Origin: Bacteroidales bacterium
GTDB taxonomy: Bacteria; Bacteroidota; Bacteroidia; Bacteroidales; 4484-276
Assembly: GCA_014860585.1 (NCBI GenBank)
Contig: JACZJL010000033.1
Location: 1 to 64,000 of the forward strand
Reading direction: 5' to 3'
Length of the DNA: 64,000 nt
Every line of letters starts with the position of its first letter. The stretch's first letter is position 1. The notes under the pieces were generated by a model that was not told where the DNA came from, did not search any database, and worked only from the letters and a program-made list of their open reading frames with translations. Positions 16,920-26,069 of this stretch are shown here, one piece after another. Made by a program: the position numbers and the translations under genes.

Positions 16920-17873
16920 TTATTCATTAAAAAGGGAATCCACAAACTCAAACTTGTTAAAGAGTTGCAGGTCTTCTTTTTTCTCCCCTATCCCAATGTA
17001 TTTCACCGGAACCTGAAACTGATCGGAAATTCCTATGACCACTCCACCTTTGGCCGTACCATCAAGCTTGGTAAGCGCCAGTGCATTCACTTCGGTGGCT
17101 GCTGTAAACTGTTTTGCCTGTTCAATGGCGTTCTGACCGGTAGAAGCATCGAGGATGAGAAGTATTTCGTGCGGAGCATCAGGGATGATTTTTTTCATCA
17201 CACTTTTAATCTTTGTCAGCTCATTCATCAGGTTGATTTTATTGTGCAGGCGGCCTGCAGTATCAATAATGACCACATCAACTTTATTGGCCACAGCCGA
17301 TTTCAATGTATCGTAAGCTACCGATGCAGGATCAGCTCCCATCCCCTGCGAAACAAGAGGCACGTCAACCCGTTGCGACCAGATCGTCAGCTGATCAACA
17401 GCGGCAGCCCTGAAAGTATCGGCAGCACCCAGCAAAACGGATTTGCCGGCCGTCTTGAACTGATGAGCCAGTTTGCCAATGGTCGTTGTCTTTCCAACAC
17501 CATTAACACCCACAACCATTATCACATAAGGAAGATCGCGTTTTGGGAAATCGAACCCCAGCAATTCGCCGTTGTCGTTTTCGGCGAGCATAGCTGCAAT
17601 CTCTTCCTTAAGCATGGTGTGTAATTCACCTGCATTCAGATATTTGTCACGCGCCACACGGGCTTCAATCCGACCGATAATCTTCAGTGTGGTGGTTACT
17701 CCCACATCAGAACTAACCAGTACCTCCTCCAGGTTGTCCAACACTTCATCATCCACTTTTGTCTTACCTGCAATGGCTTTGGTTATTTTTGAAAAAACAC
17801 TCTGTTTGGTCTTTTCCAACCCTTCATCGAGCTGTTCTTTTTTCTTTTTTGAAAAAAAGTCGAAAATCCCCAT
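16920..17873 (-). CDS. ftsY: Signal recognition particle receptor FtsY
   Basis: 317 residues from an ATG. An NG-type SRP GTPase with a short, highly basic and acidic N-terminal segment (FSKKKKEQLDEG) in place of the long A domain of E. coli, as is usual in this phylum. P-loop GVNGVGKTT at about 114, DTAGRLHN, TKLDGTAKGG as the specificity motif, and GIGEKKEDLQLF near the end. It docks SRP-ribosome complexes at the membrane. It follows the DUF4295 gene after a possible attenuator hairpin and precedes rimO by 15 bases. Confidence 0.95.
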   Translation of the reverse strand: MGIFDFFSKKKKEQLDEGLEKTKQSVFSKITKAIAGKTKVDDEVLDNLEEVLVSSDVGVTTTLKIIGRIEARVARDKYLNAGELHTMLKEEIAAMLAENDNGELLGFDFPKRDLPYVIMVVGVNGVGKTTTIGKLAHQFKTAGKSVLLGAADTFRAAAVDQLTIWSQRVDVPLVSQGMGADPASVAYDTLKSAVANKVDVVIIDTAGRLHNKINLMNELTKIKSVMKKIIPDAPHEILLILDASTGQNAIEQAKQFTAATEVNALALTKLDGTAKGGVVIGISDQFQVPVKYIGIGEKKEDLQLFNKFEFVDSLFNE

Positions 17874-17904
17874 GATTACTTTATTTTAATGTGTTTAAAT
17901 ACAA

Positions 17905-17934
17905 AAAGCCTTCCCCTCTGACGGAAAAGGCTTG
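17905..17934 (-). terminator. Hairpin between DUF4295 gene and ftsY
   Basis: On the minus strand aagcctt (from 17933) pairs with aaggctt (to 17906) and is followed by TTTTTGTATTT. It lies 30 bases after the DUF4295 stop and would end or attenuate the rpmG-DUF4295 transcript before ftsY. Confidence 0.6.
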
Positions 17935-17962
17935 TGTTTGATTTTAGGCTGGCAGAACGAAT

Positions 17963-18115
17963 TTATCCTTTCTTAACCAGTTCCTGAGCTTTATCGTTCA
18001 GCATAATCTCTTCCTTGAACGTATAAGCGCCGGTTTTTTTTGAACGAACAACCGAGATTACTTTTGCGTAATCTTTTCCGGCGGCTTGCAGTGTAGCAAC
18101 AACTTTCTTTGCCAT
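17963..18115 (-). CDS. DUF4295 small basic protein
   Basis: 50 residues: starts MAKKVVATLQAAGKDYAKV and ends ELVKKG, with 10 Lys in all. This matches the DUF4295 family, a Bacteroidota-specific protein coded directly after rpmG. The position and basic composition suggest a ribosome-associated protein, but no function is established to my knowledge. The ATG is 12 bases after the rpmG stop, so the two are surely cotranscribed. Confidence 0.9.
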   Translation of the reverse strand: MAKKVVATLQAAGKDYAKVISVVRSKKTGAYTFKEEIMLNDKAQELVKKG

Positions 18116-18127
18116 AATCTATTTCCT

Positions 18128-18316
18128 TTATTTAATTTCTCTGTGAATGGTGATTTTTTTCATGATGGGGTTGTATTTTTTCAACTCCATTCTTTCAGGT
18201 GTGTTCTTCTTGTTTTTAGTAGAAATGTACCTTGATGTTCCGGGTAGCCCGCTGGTTTTATGCTCTGTACACTCCAGAATTACCTGAACCCTTGCGTCTT
18301 TTGATTTTTTTGCCAT
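18128..18316 (-). CDS. rpmG: Large ribosomal subunit protein bL33
   Basis: 62 residues from an [23 protein letters not shown] with the family pattern [22 protein letters not shown] and a basic end. Only one cysteine remains, so this is the zinc-free form. In most Bacteroidota it follows rpmB (bL28); here no rpmB precedes it, and rho lies upstream on the same strand. A -7 box in the 82-base gap after rho suggests its own promoter. Confidence 0.95.
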   Translation of the reverse strand: MAKKSKDARVQVILECTEHKTSGLPGTSRYISTKNKKNTPERMELKKYNPIMKKITIHREIK

Positions 18317-18344
18317 GTCGAAATTTATTCAGTTTTTAGGGGCG

Positions 18345-18352
18345 CAAAATTA
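18345..18352 (-). promoter_or_regulatory. -7 box for rpmG operon
   Basis: TAATTTTG on the minus strand, 29 bases before the rpmG ATG. Confidence 0.45.
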
Positions 18353-18398
18353 ATACTTTATTTGAATTCCCCGATTTGTTTAATAACTTTTTTTCCTT

Positions 18399-20210
18399 TT
18401 AACTATTCATCGAGATAATAAACTCCTCATTGGTTTGGGTAAACCGCATTTTATCTTTCAAAAATTCCATCGCCTCGATTGGTGTCCTTTCAGCAAGGAT
18501 ATTACGCAAAATCCAAATCCGCTGTAGCATCTCCTTATCAAGCAGCAGGTCATCGCGACGTGTGCTTGAGGCAACAATGTCGATTGCCGGGTAAATTCGT
18601 TTATTGGATATTTTTCGGTCGAGTTGGAGTTCCATGTTACCGGTGCCTTTAAATTCTTCGAAAATAACCTCATCCATCCTTGATCCGGTGTCAATAAGGG
18701 CTGTTGAGATGATGGTCAACGAGCCGCCGTTTTCGATCTGGCGGGCAGCGCCGAAAAACCGCTTGGGTTTTTGCAGGGCGTTGGAATCAACACCGCCTGA
18801 TAGCACCTTACCTGAGGCGGGTGCTGTAGTGTTGTAAGCCCTTGCAAGACGTGTAATGGAGTCGAGCAGAATTACCACGTCATGACCACATTCGGTAAGT
18901 CGTTTGGCTTTTTCAAGTACAATGTTGGCAATCTTTACATGTCTTTCGGCAGGCTCATCAAATGTGGAAGCAATCACCTCGGCTCTTACACTGCGTTGCA
19001 TGTCAGTAACCTCCTCCGGACGTTCATCGATCAGGAGGATCATCATATAGACCTCAGGGTGGTTGGCGGCAATAGCGTTGGCAATTTCTTTGAGCAATAC
19101 TGTTTTACCTGTTTTGGGCTGAGCTACAATTAATCCTCGCTGACCTTTGCCAATTGGGGTGAACATGTCGATGATCCGAGTGGAGATGGATTCGTTGGGG
19201 TGTCCTGAAAGTTTAAACTTCTTTTCGGGGAAAAGGGGAGTCAGGAAGTCGAAAGGCACCCTGTCACGTGCTTCTTCGGGGTCACGTCCGTTGATCTCTT
19301 CAACCTTGATAAGCGGGAAAAATTTTTCACCATCCTTTGGCGGACGGATACTGCCGCGAACGGTGTCACCTGTTTTTAAACCAAAGAGTTTTATCTGCGA
19401 CTGTGAAACATAAACATCATCGGGTGAGTTCAGGTAGTTGTAGTCTGATGAGCGTAAAAAGCCGTAGCCATCCTGCATGATTTCGAGTACACCTTCGGTA
19501 GAAACTACACCGTCCACTTCGAATGAGTACTTATCACGGTTCTTTTCGTGAAATTTAGGGCGTTGTGGTTGTTCTGCAGTTCTACCTTCCTGATTTTGAA
19601 AACGGTCGGGTCTGTTCTCTTCTTCCGGTTTTTCCTGGTTGAAATTGATGGTTTCAGTTTGATCAATTTTTTTTGGTTGCTCGGTCTCTTTTTGAAATCC
19701 GATATTTTTCCTGGGAAACCGGTTTTCAACCGCCGGTTTTTCAACAATTTCAGCAACTGGCTGTCTCTGAGTCTTTTCTTCCGTAACTGGCGTTTGGTTT
19801 TTATTGTCGCTTTCAGGTTTTTGAAATTTTCTTTCTAAGGGATGCTTTTTGAATTTCTCCAAGACTTCAGGTTTCTGGTTTTTGCTTTCTTCCTCCTTAA
19901 CCGTTGGAACATTTTCTTTTACATCTGCAACAGGTAGAGATGCAACATTGGTAACGGCTTCTTTATCAGTGCTTGATGCAATTCTATCTTTGGATGATTT
20001 GGTTTCAATCCTTTTGCGCTTGTTCTTGTTGAAGTCAGTGTTGCTCTTTTCTTCGAATTTCGGTTTTGGTGGGTTAAGGGCTTGCTGATCAAGTATTTTG
20101 TACACCAGATCCTGCTTTTTGAGGTTGTTGATTTTGGAAATGTTAAGTTCTTTGGCAATATCTCTTAATTCCGTGAGAACCTTTCCGTTGAGTTCAATAA
20201 TATCGTACAT
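18399..20210 (-). CDS. rho: Transcription termination factor Rho with long disordered insert
   Basis: 603 residues from an ATG, about 180 more than E. coli Rho. Residues 1-40 are the N-terminal helix-bundle (Rho_N). Residues about 45-225 are a low-complexity stretch rich in Lys, Glu, Gln, Pro and Asn with no predicted fold. The RNA-binding OSB domain follows ([15 protein letters not shown] at about 235), then the ATPase with P-loop AQPKTGKT (about 363) and the Q-loop/R-loop region ending in [16 protein letters not shown]. Rho is a hexameric RNA helicase that ends transcription. Inserts of this type are common in Bacteroidota Rho and may bind RNA or drive condensation. Its promoter lies about 250 bases upstream. 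Confidence 0.95.
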   Translation of the reverse strand: MYDIIELNGKVLTELRDIAKELNISKINNLKKQDLVYKILDQQALNPPKPKFEEKSNTDFNKNKRKRIETKSSKDRIASSTDKEAVTNVASLPVADVKENVPTVKEEESKNQKPEVLEKFKKHPLERKFQKPESDNKNQTPVTEEKTQRQPVAEIVEKPAVENRFPRKNIGFQKETEQPKKIDQTETINFNQEKPEEENRPDRFQNQEGRTAEQPQRPKFHEKNRDKYSFEVDGVVSTEGVLEIMQDGYGFLRSSDYNYLNSPDDVYVSQSQIKLFGLKTGDTVRGSIRPPKDGEKFFPLIKVEEINGRDPEEARDRVPFDFLTPLFPEKKFKLSGHPNESISTRIIDMFTPIGKGQRGLIVAQPKTGKTVLLKEIANAIAANHPEVYMMILLIDERPEEVTDMQRSVRAEVIASTFDEPAERHVKIANIVLEKAKRLTECGHDVVILLDSITRLARAYNTTAPASGKVLSGGVDSNALQKPKRFFGAARQIENGGSLTIISTALIDTGSRMDEVIFEEFKGTGNMELQLDRKISNKRIYPAIDIVASSTRRDDLLLDKEMLQRIWILRNILAERTPIEAMEFLKDKMRFTQTNEEFIISMNS

Positions 20211-20553
20211 CTATGAATAATTTAAAATTTCTTGTTTATGATTGTTTTACTAATTAAAATGCAGCATTCATCAAGGCATTCAATAGCCGGGATGGTGCAT
20301 CAGGATTCAGAACTTTGTGATGATTTCATTCAGATCTTAACTATGGAACACATGGAAACTGTGATTCAAAAATCAACGCTATTCCAATAAGCATCAATGA
20401 TTTAGTTTAAGGATTGAATAAGTTTGATCGTACTTCTTTGAAATTCAGGTAGTGAATACGGTTGCAAAATTAAATAATTATTCCAAATAACAAAAAAAAC
20501 GACAATTAATAGCAATAAAAGCACTTTTACCAACAAAACCCGTAAAAAACCGA
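20211..20553 (-). other. Long rho leader and spacer
   Basis: 343 bases with no recognised gene. From the promoter at 20465-20493 the transcript would carry an untranslated leader of about 250 bases before rho. No strong hairpin was seen; the stretch is A/T-rich with a few C-rich patches. A leader of this length fits Rho autoregulation as known in other bacteria, but that is inference. Confidence 0.4.
20465..20493 (-). promoter_or_regulatory. Promoter of rho
   Basis: Minus strand: TTG at 20493-20491, an 18-base spacer, then TAATTTTG at 20472-20465. This is one of the two promoters in the window with both Bacteroidota elements at near-consensus spacing. Confidence 0.55.
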
Positions 20554-21585
20554 TTAATGACTTTCACCGGTTAAAAACCTGTTTTTATCAAGCTGGCTGA
20601 ACTTCCTCTTTCCCTTAAGGAAGTGATCCAGGGCAATATTCCCATTGTAAATTTGTGATACATGCTTGTGCCTTATTTTGTTACGTTTTATCCTGTTTTT
20701 TTTATAGGAAAAATAAAAACCGAAGTGTGCCCTTGAAACTGCGATAAAATGCCGGAATCCTCCATCAACTAAAAATTTAACGGAGGCCATCATGTCGAGA
20801 AAAAACCTGGCAAGAAATACAGGAATGAGCTGCTCCTTCGGGAGATTTTTATAAAGCAGCGTGCTGTTATTGCGAATATTCAAATAGGTTTTCCGGGGTG
20901 ATGACTTATCGAGTGAGCCGCCTCCGATGTGATAAACTGTTGAATTTCCACAATACATGATTTTGTAGCCCAGGTGTTTAAGTCTCCAACAGAGGTCAAT
21001 TTCTTCCATGTGGGCAAAAAAATCATCATCCAGGCAACCGGCTTGATTAAAGCAGGTTGCTCTGATAAAAAGACAAGCTCCGCTGGCCCAAAATATTTCG
21101 GAAACTTCATCGTACTGGCCATGATCTTCTTCGATGGATTGAAAAATTCTTCCCCTGCAAAACGGATATCCAAACCGATCGATAAATCCGCCGGCAGCAC
21201 CGGCATATTCAAACAGATGTCGATTGTTATACGAACGAATCTTAGGCTGGCAGGCGGCAATCTGCGCATCGCTTTCCATTAACTCGATGACAGGTTCAAT
21301 CCAATGTTGTGTGACCTCGATGTCAGAATTCAACAACACATAATAATCAGCGTCAATTTGATTGAGTGCACGGTTGTAACCTGCGGCAAATCCAAGGTTC
21401 ATCGCATGCCTGATAATTTTTACAGACGGGAAGTTATTTTCCAAAAAAGCCAGCGAGTCATCTGTGGAGCCATTGTCGGCAACATAAACCCCGGCAATAT
21501 TCCTGCTTGTTTCAACCACTTTTGGTAAAAACATTTCGAGGAATTTTTTTCCGTTCCAGTTCAGTATGACAATGGCAATTTTCAT
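20554..21585 (-). CDS. Family 2 glycosyltransferase
   Basis: 343 residues from the ATG at 21585; the extra upstream frame does not fit the family. Starts MKIAIVILNWNGKKFL, a standard GT2 opening. VADNGSTDDSL holds the first nucleotide-binding Asp, LNSDIEV is the DxD-like motif, and FFAHMEEIDLCWRLKHLG is the acceptor/catalytic ED motif region. Rhamnosyltransferase-like members (COG1216) share this layout. It would add sugars to a cell-surface glycan in the cytoplasm or at the inner membrane. It stands alone, 14 kb from the flippase/polymerase group, so a link to that group is only a guess. Confidence 0.85.
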   Translation of the reverse strand: MKIAIVILNWNGKKFLEMFLPKVVETSRNIAGVYVADNGSTDDSLAFLENNFPSVKIIRHAMNLGFAAGYNRALNQIDADYYVLLNSDIEVTQHWIEPVIELMESDAQIAACQPKIRSYNNRHLFEYAGAAGGFIDRFGYPFCRGRIFQSIEEDHGQYDEVSEIFWASGACLFIRATCFNQAGCLDDDFFAHMEEIDLCWRLKHLGYKIMYCGNSTVYHIGGGSLDKSSPRKTYLNIRNNSTLLYKNLPKEQLIPVFLARFFLDMMASVKFLVDGGFRHFIAVSRAHFGFYFSYKKNRIKRNKIRHKHVSQIYNGNIALDHFLKGKRKFSQLDKNRFLTGESH

Positions 21586-21889
21586 TCGGGTGGTAAAAGT
21601 AGATAAAATCCACTTTGTAGATATGGAAGAAGGAAAATTGGTTTTGTAGAAGGATGGGAGGTTATCGGGTTGTTGCCCATGTGCTGCCATGCCGGACATG
21701 CTACATTGTCGGGTTGGCCGGAGATTTCAGCATTTTGTTTCAAATCATTTGCTGCAACAATAAGCCCGACCCAAAAGTATCATTTAGTTAACGTGTATTA
21801 GCGATTCACAGCCGTAGCAATAAACATCCCTGAATACTTCATTGTTCCATCTCAAACCAACATTTAAAAAAAAACCGTAATTAATTCTA
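21586..21889. other. 304-base spacer, nothing recognised
   Basis: Between the glycosyltransferase and the GWxTD gene (both minus). An imperfect -7 box (TACTTTTA, minus strand, 21594-21601) lies 9 bases before the glycosyltransferase ATG. No gene, RNA or clear repeat was seen. Confidence 0.35.
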
Positions 21890-23416
21890 TTACCTCGGAT
21901 TGTTGTAATAGTCCCCAGATTTCCCTTTGTATTTGTCGGTTTCGGGCATTGTACTGTCAAATTTAAAGCGGTAGTGAAGTTCAGCCTGCCAGTTTTCGTT
22001 TTGAATTTCACCGGGCATGTTGGAGTGGATCAGCTTATAGTCGAAAAGTGCCAGATTCGTATTGGCAAACACAAATTTACGATCACGAAGGTTGTTCAAG
22101 GCATAATAATGCCAGATTTGGTAAGGAACACTGCCTGCATCATTTCCCTCTGAACCGCCTGAATTGATGGTCATACCTGATGTACTTGCATCAAAAGGTC
22201 GGTCGGTGATTGTATTTGGTGGTCCATATTTCAGGAAAACGTAGCCCATATCAGTCTGATAACCTTTTTTTCCTTTGGTACCCGGTGCGCCAAATTGCTC
22301 GTTCACCAGTTGCACTGCACCAAGGTAATGCGTCCATGCATTTTCAGGGTTCAACTCGTCACGCTCTAGCCAGAAATTGAGGAAAAAGCGTTGCATCATG
22401 GCAAGGTCGGCATTAGATTCCTTAATCTGGTGTTTTACAAACTTGCTTTCCATATCTGTCGAAATCGGGTAGAGGTAATTGATATACTCCATCAGCGTAT
22501 CCCGGCTTGTAATTTGGGCGACAAATGAGTTTTCGACAGTAAGCCCCGCGAAATGAGTATAATCCACTTTCAGGTTCGGATTACTCCGCTGGAAAAAAAG
22601 TTTATTGCTCGTAAGTAGCGCATTGTCTTTGTTACGCACCTCAACCACCAGATTATAATTGCCGGATGGCAACTCAGCAATGTTGTAGTTGGCAAAAAGC
22701 ACGATGACCGGATTGGTATTTTCGCGCTTAAAGCTCACAAACTTTTCCATCCGGCGCTTTGTCTCATATGACTCGATAAAATAACTTAGCAGGAATTTCT
22801 CGTCTTGACCAATTATTTTATCACTATTGTAAACTTCTGAGTAAAAACTGAGTATGTTAACATCCTGTGGAATGAAGTTGTAAACATATGGCACCAGGTC
22901 ATAACCGCTTTTGGACAGAATGTTTGGCTCACTTGTTTTATTAAATGATTCGATGAGTTGAATGCCGGAAATCGAAATTTCGTCTGCTGTAAAATTAAGA
23001 TCAATGGACTGAATGGCGCTGAAAGGCGGTGAACTGGTATTCATATCCTGAATTTTGATCTCAAAATCATAAACTCCATTTGGCAAAGCAAATCGCTGCT
23101 GGTCTAAAAAATTGAAATAGCGATCTGCTGTGTCAGCGATCTTTGGGCTTAACAGCTCATATTTGTCAAACGTAACGATTTTGTCCTGATCCTTAAAAAT
23201 CATCGTTACCTCAATTTTTCCCTGGAATTTTCCATCATTATCCTTTACCCATTCAATGCTGCTTCCTACCACCGAAAGATAAGTTTCGATGTATGGGCCA
23301 ACTTCCGGAGAGTAAAACTTGGAATAAAAGAGTTGGGCCTGAACAAACCTGGGGATGTCAGCAAGAAGGGGTGTTGCTAAAATCAGGGCAAGAAAGATGG
23401 CGAATAATTTTTTCAT
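21890..23416 (-). CDS. GWxTD domain exported protein
   Basis: 508 residues from the ATG at 23416, which begins a signal peptide (MKKLFAIFLALILATPLLA). The middle has the strand-rich pattern typical of the family. Near residue 410 GYQTDMGYVFLKYGPPN is the GWxTD core, here with Tyr for Trp, followed by a YQIWHYY segment and FKFDSTM near the end. The family is widespread in Bacteroidota and Acidobacteriota, is periplasmic or surface-exposed, and has no settled function. It has its own -7 box; the next gene upstream ends 150 bases away. Confidence 0.8.
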   Translation of the reverse strand: MKKLFAIFLALILATPLLADIPRFVQAQLFYSKFYSPEVGPYIETYLSVVGSSIEWVKDNDGKFQGKIEVTMIFKDQDKIVTFDKYELLSPKIADTADRYFNFLDQQRFALPNGVYDFEIKIQDMNTSSPPFSAIQSIDLNFTADEISISGIQLIESFNKTSEPNILSKSGYDLVPYVYNFIPQDVNILSFYSEVYNSDKIIGQDEKFLLSYFIESYETKRRMEKFVSFKRENTNPVIVLFANYNIAELPSGNYNLVVEVRNKDNALLTSNKLFFQRSNPNLKVDYTHFAGLTVENSFVAQITSRDTLMEYINYLYPISTDMESKFVKHQIKESNADLAMMQRFFLNFWLERDELNPENAWTHYLGAVQLVNEQFGAPGTKGKKGYQTDMGYVFLKYGPPNTITDRPFDASTSGMTINSGGSEGNDAGSVPYQIWHYYALNNLRDRKFVFANTNLALFDYKLIHSNMPGEIQNENWQAELHYRFKFDSTMPETDKYKGKSGDYYNNPR

Positions 23417-23449
23417 TGCAATAGCTTTTAAATGGTTTCTCATAATGCT

Positions 23450-23457
23450 CAAAATTA
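23450..23457 (-). promoter_or_regulatory. -7 box for the GWxTD gene
   Basis: TAATTTTG on the minus strand, 34 bases before the ATG. Confidence 0.4.
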
Positions 23458-23570
23458 GAAGTTATCTTGTTATCCCTGTCGAAAAACAAGCTAAAGGTAA
23501 ATACATTTCAGTTTTCGGTTCTATGTTTCAAAAAATTCAATACGAAACAACATTTAAAAAGGTTCGGCTT

Positions 23571-25904
23571 TTACCGGATTAAAATGAGCCTTGAATTATG
23601 GATGACATCATCCAATTGGATATTGACCAGGTAAAGACCGTTTGGTAAATAAGATCCGGAAGAACTTTGCCCATCCCATTCAAATTTTTTATTCCCTGCT
23701 GTAACCGATCCTTTGTAAAGTGTGCAGACAGTTTTTCCATGAATGTCTAAAATGGAGGCTTCACAAAAAGTGGTTTTATCGACGTTAAAAACGATTTCTG
23801 CCTTAGTTGATGCCGGATTTGGAAAAACCCTGATCAATGGTGCTGGTATTTTTTCGGCTTCGTTAATGTCTGTAATGATCAGGTTATCATAAATCTGAAA
23901 ACCGGCGATACCATCGGCAATGTAGGCGTTTGAGCCGTGGATGGTCACCCCGAGTGCAAATACCCCGGATGGCTTGTAATATCCTGCAACAAAAGGGTTG
24001 GCCGGAAATGAGATGTCAACCAATTGAACCCCTCCGAGGATATAATTTGCCACATAAGCATAATTACCATCCACGTCGATTGCTGTGGCGGCATCCGGTG
24101 TGTAAACATATCCTGCAATGGAGGGATTATTTTTATCAGTGATGTCAATGACTTCCATCCCGCCAAGATCATCTGCAATGTAAGCAAAATTTCCCTGAAT
24201 GCTTAAATCCTTTCCCTTGGCGTTAAGTGTGGCGAAACGATGGACAAAAACCGGATTTTCAGGATTGGAAATGTCGAAAATGTAAAGCCCTTTGGTGTCC
24301 TGATCTTCGAATGGCTGATAATCGATCAGGTACAAATAATCACCCTCAATGTCGAGCGCCTGAACAAAGCAATATTCAACGCCGGGCTCAGCGCCGTTGA
24401 CCCATCCAAAGGTGTGGGCTGCAAGTGTCGGGGCGTCGGGATTTGAAAAATCAACAACCCTGAAACCATCCCACCAGCATGCGATAAAAGCATAGTGGTC
24501 TTTCAGTACAATGTCATAGGTCATTACCGGAGCAGTATAATGTCCTCTTTTAAATGGATTTGCGGGGTCGGAAATATCCATAATATTCACAGGATTTGCA
24601 GCAGTCATACTTTTGGGAATATAAACAGCCAGATCGCCCGAGACTGCGACAAGATCTCCGGCGGTTTCATGGTAACCGGTCTGAACCGGGTTTGATTTGT
24701 CGGTAATGTCGAACACCCTGAAACCATTGCTGCCTGTAAAAGCCAGATTACCATTCACGCACACATTGTTGGTCCATGTAGGTAGTTTCATGATGGCTGT
24801 CATTTGAGGATCGCTAAGGTTGCTGATATCCAAATAGGAACAAACGCTTCCACCGGTGTAAGCAACCACATTATCGCCAACAGCAATATATTCGGCGTAA
24901 TCGGTATAGGTTGAAATTTCCTGTGGGTTTGTCGGGTCAGAAACATCAATAATTCGCACGCCACCTCCCGGATTTGTGGTGTTACTTGAAATGAAAGCGT
25001 GATTTCCTTTTATATCCACCCTTACCGGAGACCCGGTCAAGGGTAACTGCCCAAGAAGCTGCGGTGAAGACGGATTGCTGACATTCCAGATTTTTAGCCC
25101 AAAGTTATAGGAGACCTGGTACAATTTGCCGCCGGCAGCAGCAACTCCGGATGTAAGCCCTGCTACAGCACCCACCATTTGAGGGTTGTAGGGATCTGAC
25201 ACATCCACGATCCGGCAACTGTTGTTGGCAGCGCAAAACATCAGGTCGCCGTCTTTGGCTGAGTTCCAGATCAATGTAGACGATGGAATCGGGTAATGGC
25301 CAATCTTTGGAATATTATTCAGGTCTGAGATATCGTAAATGTAAATCCCGTCGGCCACCGACATCACGTATAGTAAATTACCATCAGCAAAAATTCCTCC
25401 TCGCGGGTAGCTTTCGGTAGGGATGCGGGCTAACCTGACAGGGGCAGTGATTTCGGTCATATCCCAGATTTCAGCTCCGGAAAAATAAGCACCAAGATAA
25501 AGCCTTTTCGTTTCCGGATCATAATCAATTGCATCTACCAGTGATCTGCTTTTAACGACCGAAATTTGCTCAGGATTATATGGGTCTGAAAGATCTACCA
25601 CGATTACCCCACCTCCCGAACCCACAAGAAAGATATTTTCCATCCCGGAGTAATGAAGTGAATAACTTAATCCCATCGGCCAATTTCCCAGGAAAGCCAT
25701 ATTCAGCGAATCAAAGTCCAGAACCCGTTCCATATCATAATGACCATGATGGATCATTTCCTGAAACTCATAGCCGGCTTGCCCCGGTCTGGAAATTGGT
25801 TCTTCCACGGTCAACAGACTTCCTGCAACAGCGATTGACCTGGTTGGTGATTGTGCCGAAAGAAGCACTGGCAGTAAAAGCAATACGAGTAAAATTTTTC
25901 TCAT
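23571..25904 (-). CDS. LVIVD-repeat beta-propeller protein with T9SS sorting domain
   Basis: 777 residues from the ATG at 25904, which opens a signal peptide (MRKILLVLLLLPVLLSAQ). From about 80 to 690 there are some twelve repeats of the LVIVD type, each with a strand plus V-x-D-(I/V)-S-(D/N)-P-x-N-P-x-x-x-G. Such repeats form beta-propellers on the cell surface. The last 85 residues are a type A sorting domain (IRVFPNPASTKAEI ... NGLYLVNIQL) with a basic end. The protein is probably secreted or attached to the surface by T9SS; binding partner unknown. Own promoter. Confidence 0.88.
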   Translation of the reverse strand: MRKILLVLLLLPVLLSAQSPTRSIAVAGSLLTVEEPISRPGQAGYEFQEMIHHGHYDMERVLDFDSLNMAFLGNWPMGLSYSLHYSGMENIFLVGSGGGVIVVDLSDPYNPEQISVVKSRSLVDAIDYDPETKRLYLGAYFSGAEIWDMTEITAPVRLARIPTESYPRGGIFADGNLLYVMSVADGIYIYDISDLNNIPKIGHYPIPSSTLIWNSAKDGDLMFCAANNSCRIVDVSDPYNPQMVGAVAGLTSGVAAAGGKLYQVSYNFGLKIWNVSNPSSPQLLGQLPLTGSPVRVDIKGNHAFISSNTTNPGGGVRIIDVSDPTNPQEISTYTDYAEYIAVGDNVVAYTGGSVCSYLDISNLSDPQMTAIMKLPTWTNNVCVNGNLAFTGSNGFRVFDITDKSNPVQTGYHETAGDLVAVSGDLAVYIPKSMTAANPVNIMDISDPANPFKRGHYTAPVMTYDIVLKDHYAFIACWWDGFRVVDFSNPDAPTLAAHTFGWVNGAEPGVEYCFVQALDIEGDYLYLIDYQPFEDQDTKGLYIFDISNPENPVFVHRFATLNAKGKDLSIQGNFAYIADDLGGMEVIDITDKNNPSIAGYVYTPDAATAIDVDGNYAYVANYILGGVQLVDISFPANPFVAGYYKPSGVFALGVTIHGSNAYIADGIAGFQIYDNLIITDINEAEKIPAPLIRVFPNPASTKAEIVFNVDKTTFCEASILDIHGKTVCTLYKGSVTAGNKKFEWDGQSSSGSYLPNGLYLVNIQLDDVIHNSRLILIR

Positions 25905-25931
25905 GTCAACATTTTTTTGGTTTAACATGGG

Positions 25932-25961
25932 CAAAGGTAAGATGATTTGAATACAATGCAA
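25932..25961 (-). promoter_or_regulatory. Promoter of the LVIVD-repeat gene
   Basis: Minus strand: TTG at 25961-25959, 19-base spacer, TACCTTTG at 25939-25932. Both Bacteroidota elements at consensus spacing, 28 bases before the ATG. Confidence 0.55.
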
Positions 25962-26069
25962 CTGTGAGCAGTCAAAATTTATCCACCACGCTTATTTTTG
26001 CCGGGTAATCTGCGGTTTTTGTTAACCCATGTCGATAAATAGAAATGTTTTCCTTAAAAACATCCGCCT

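Noticed and set aside
16884-17624. Plus-strand open frame of 246 codons opposite ftsY
   Set aside because: Antisense to a conserved gene, with no motif of its own.
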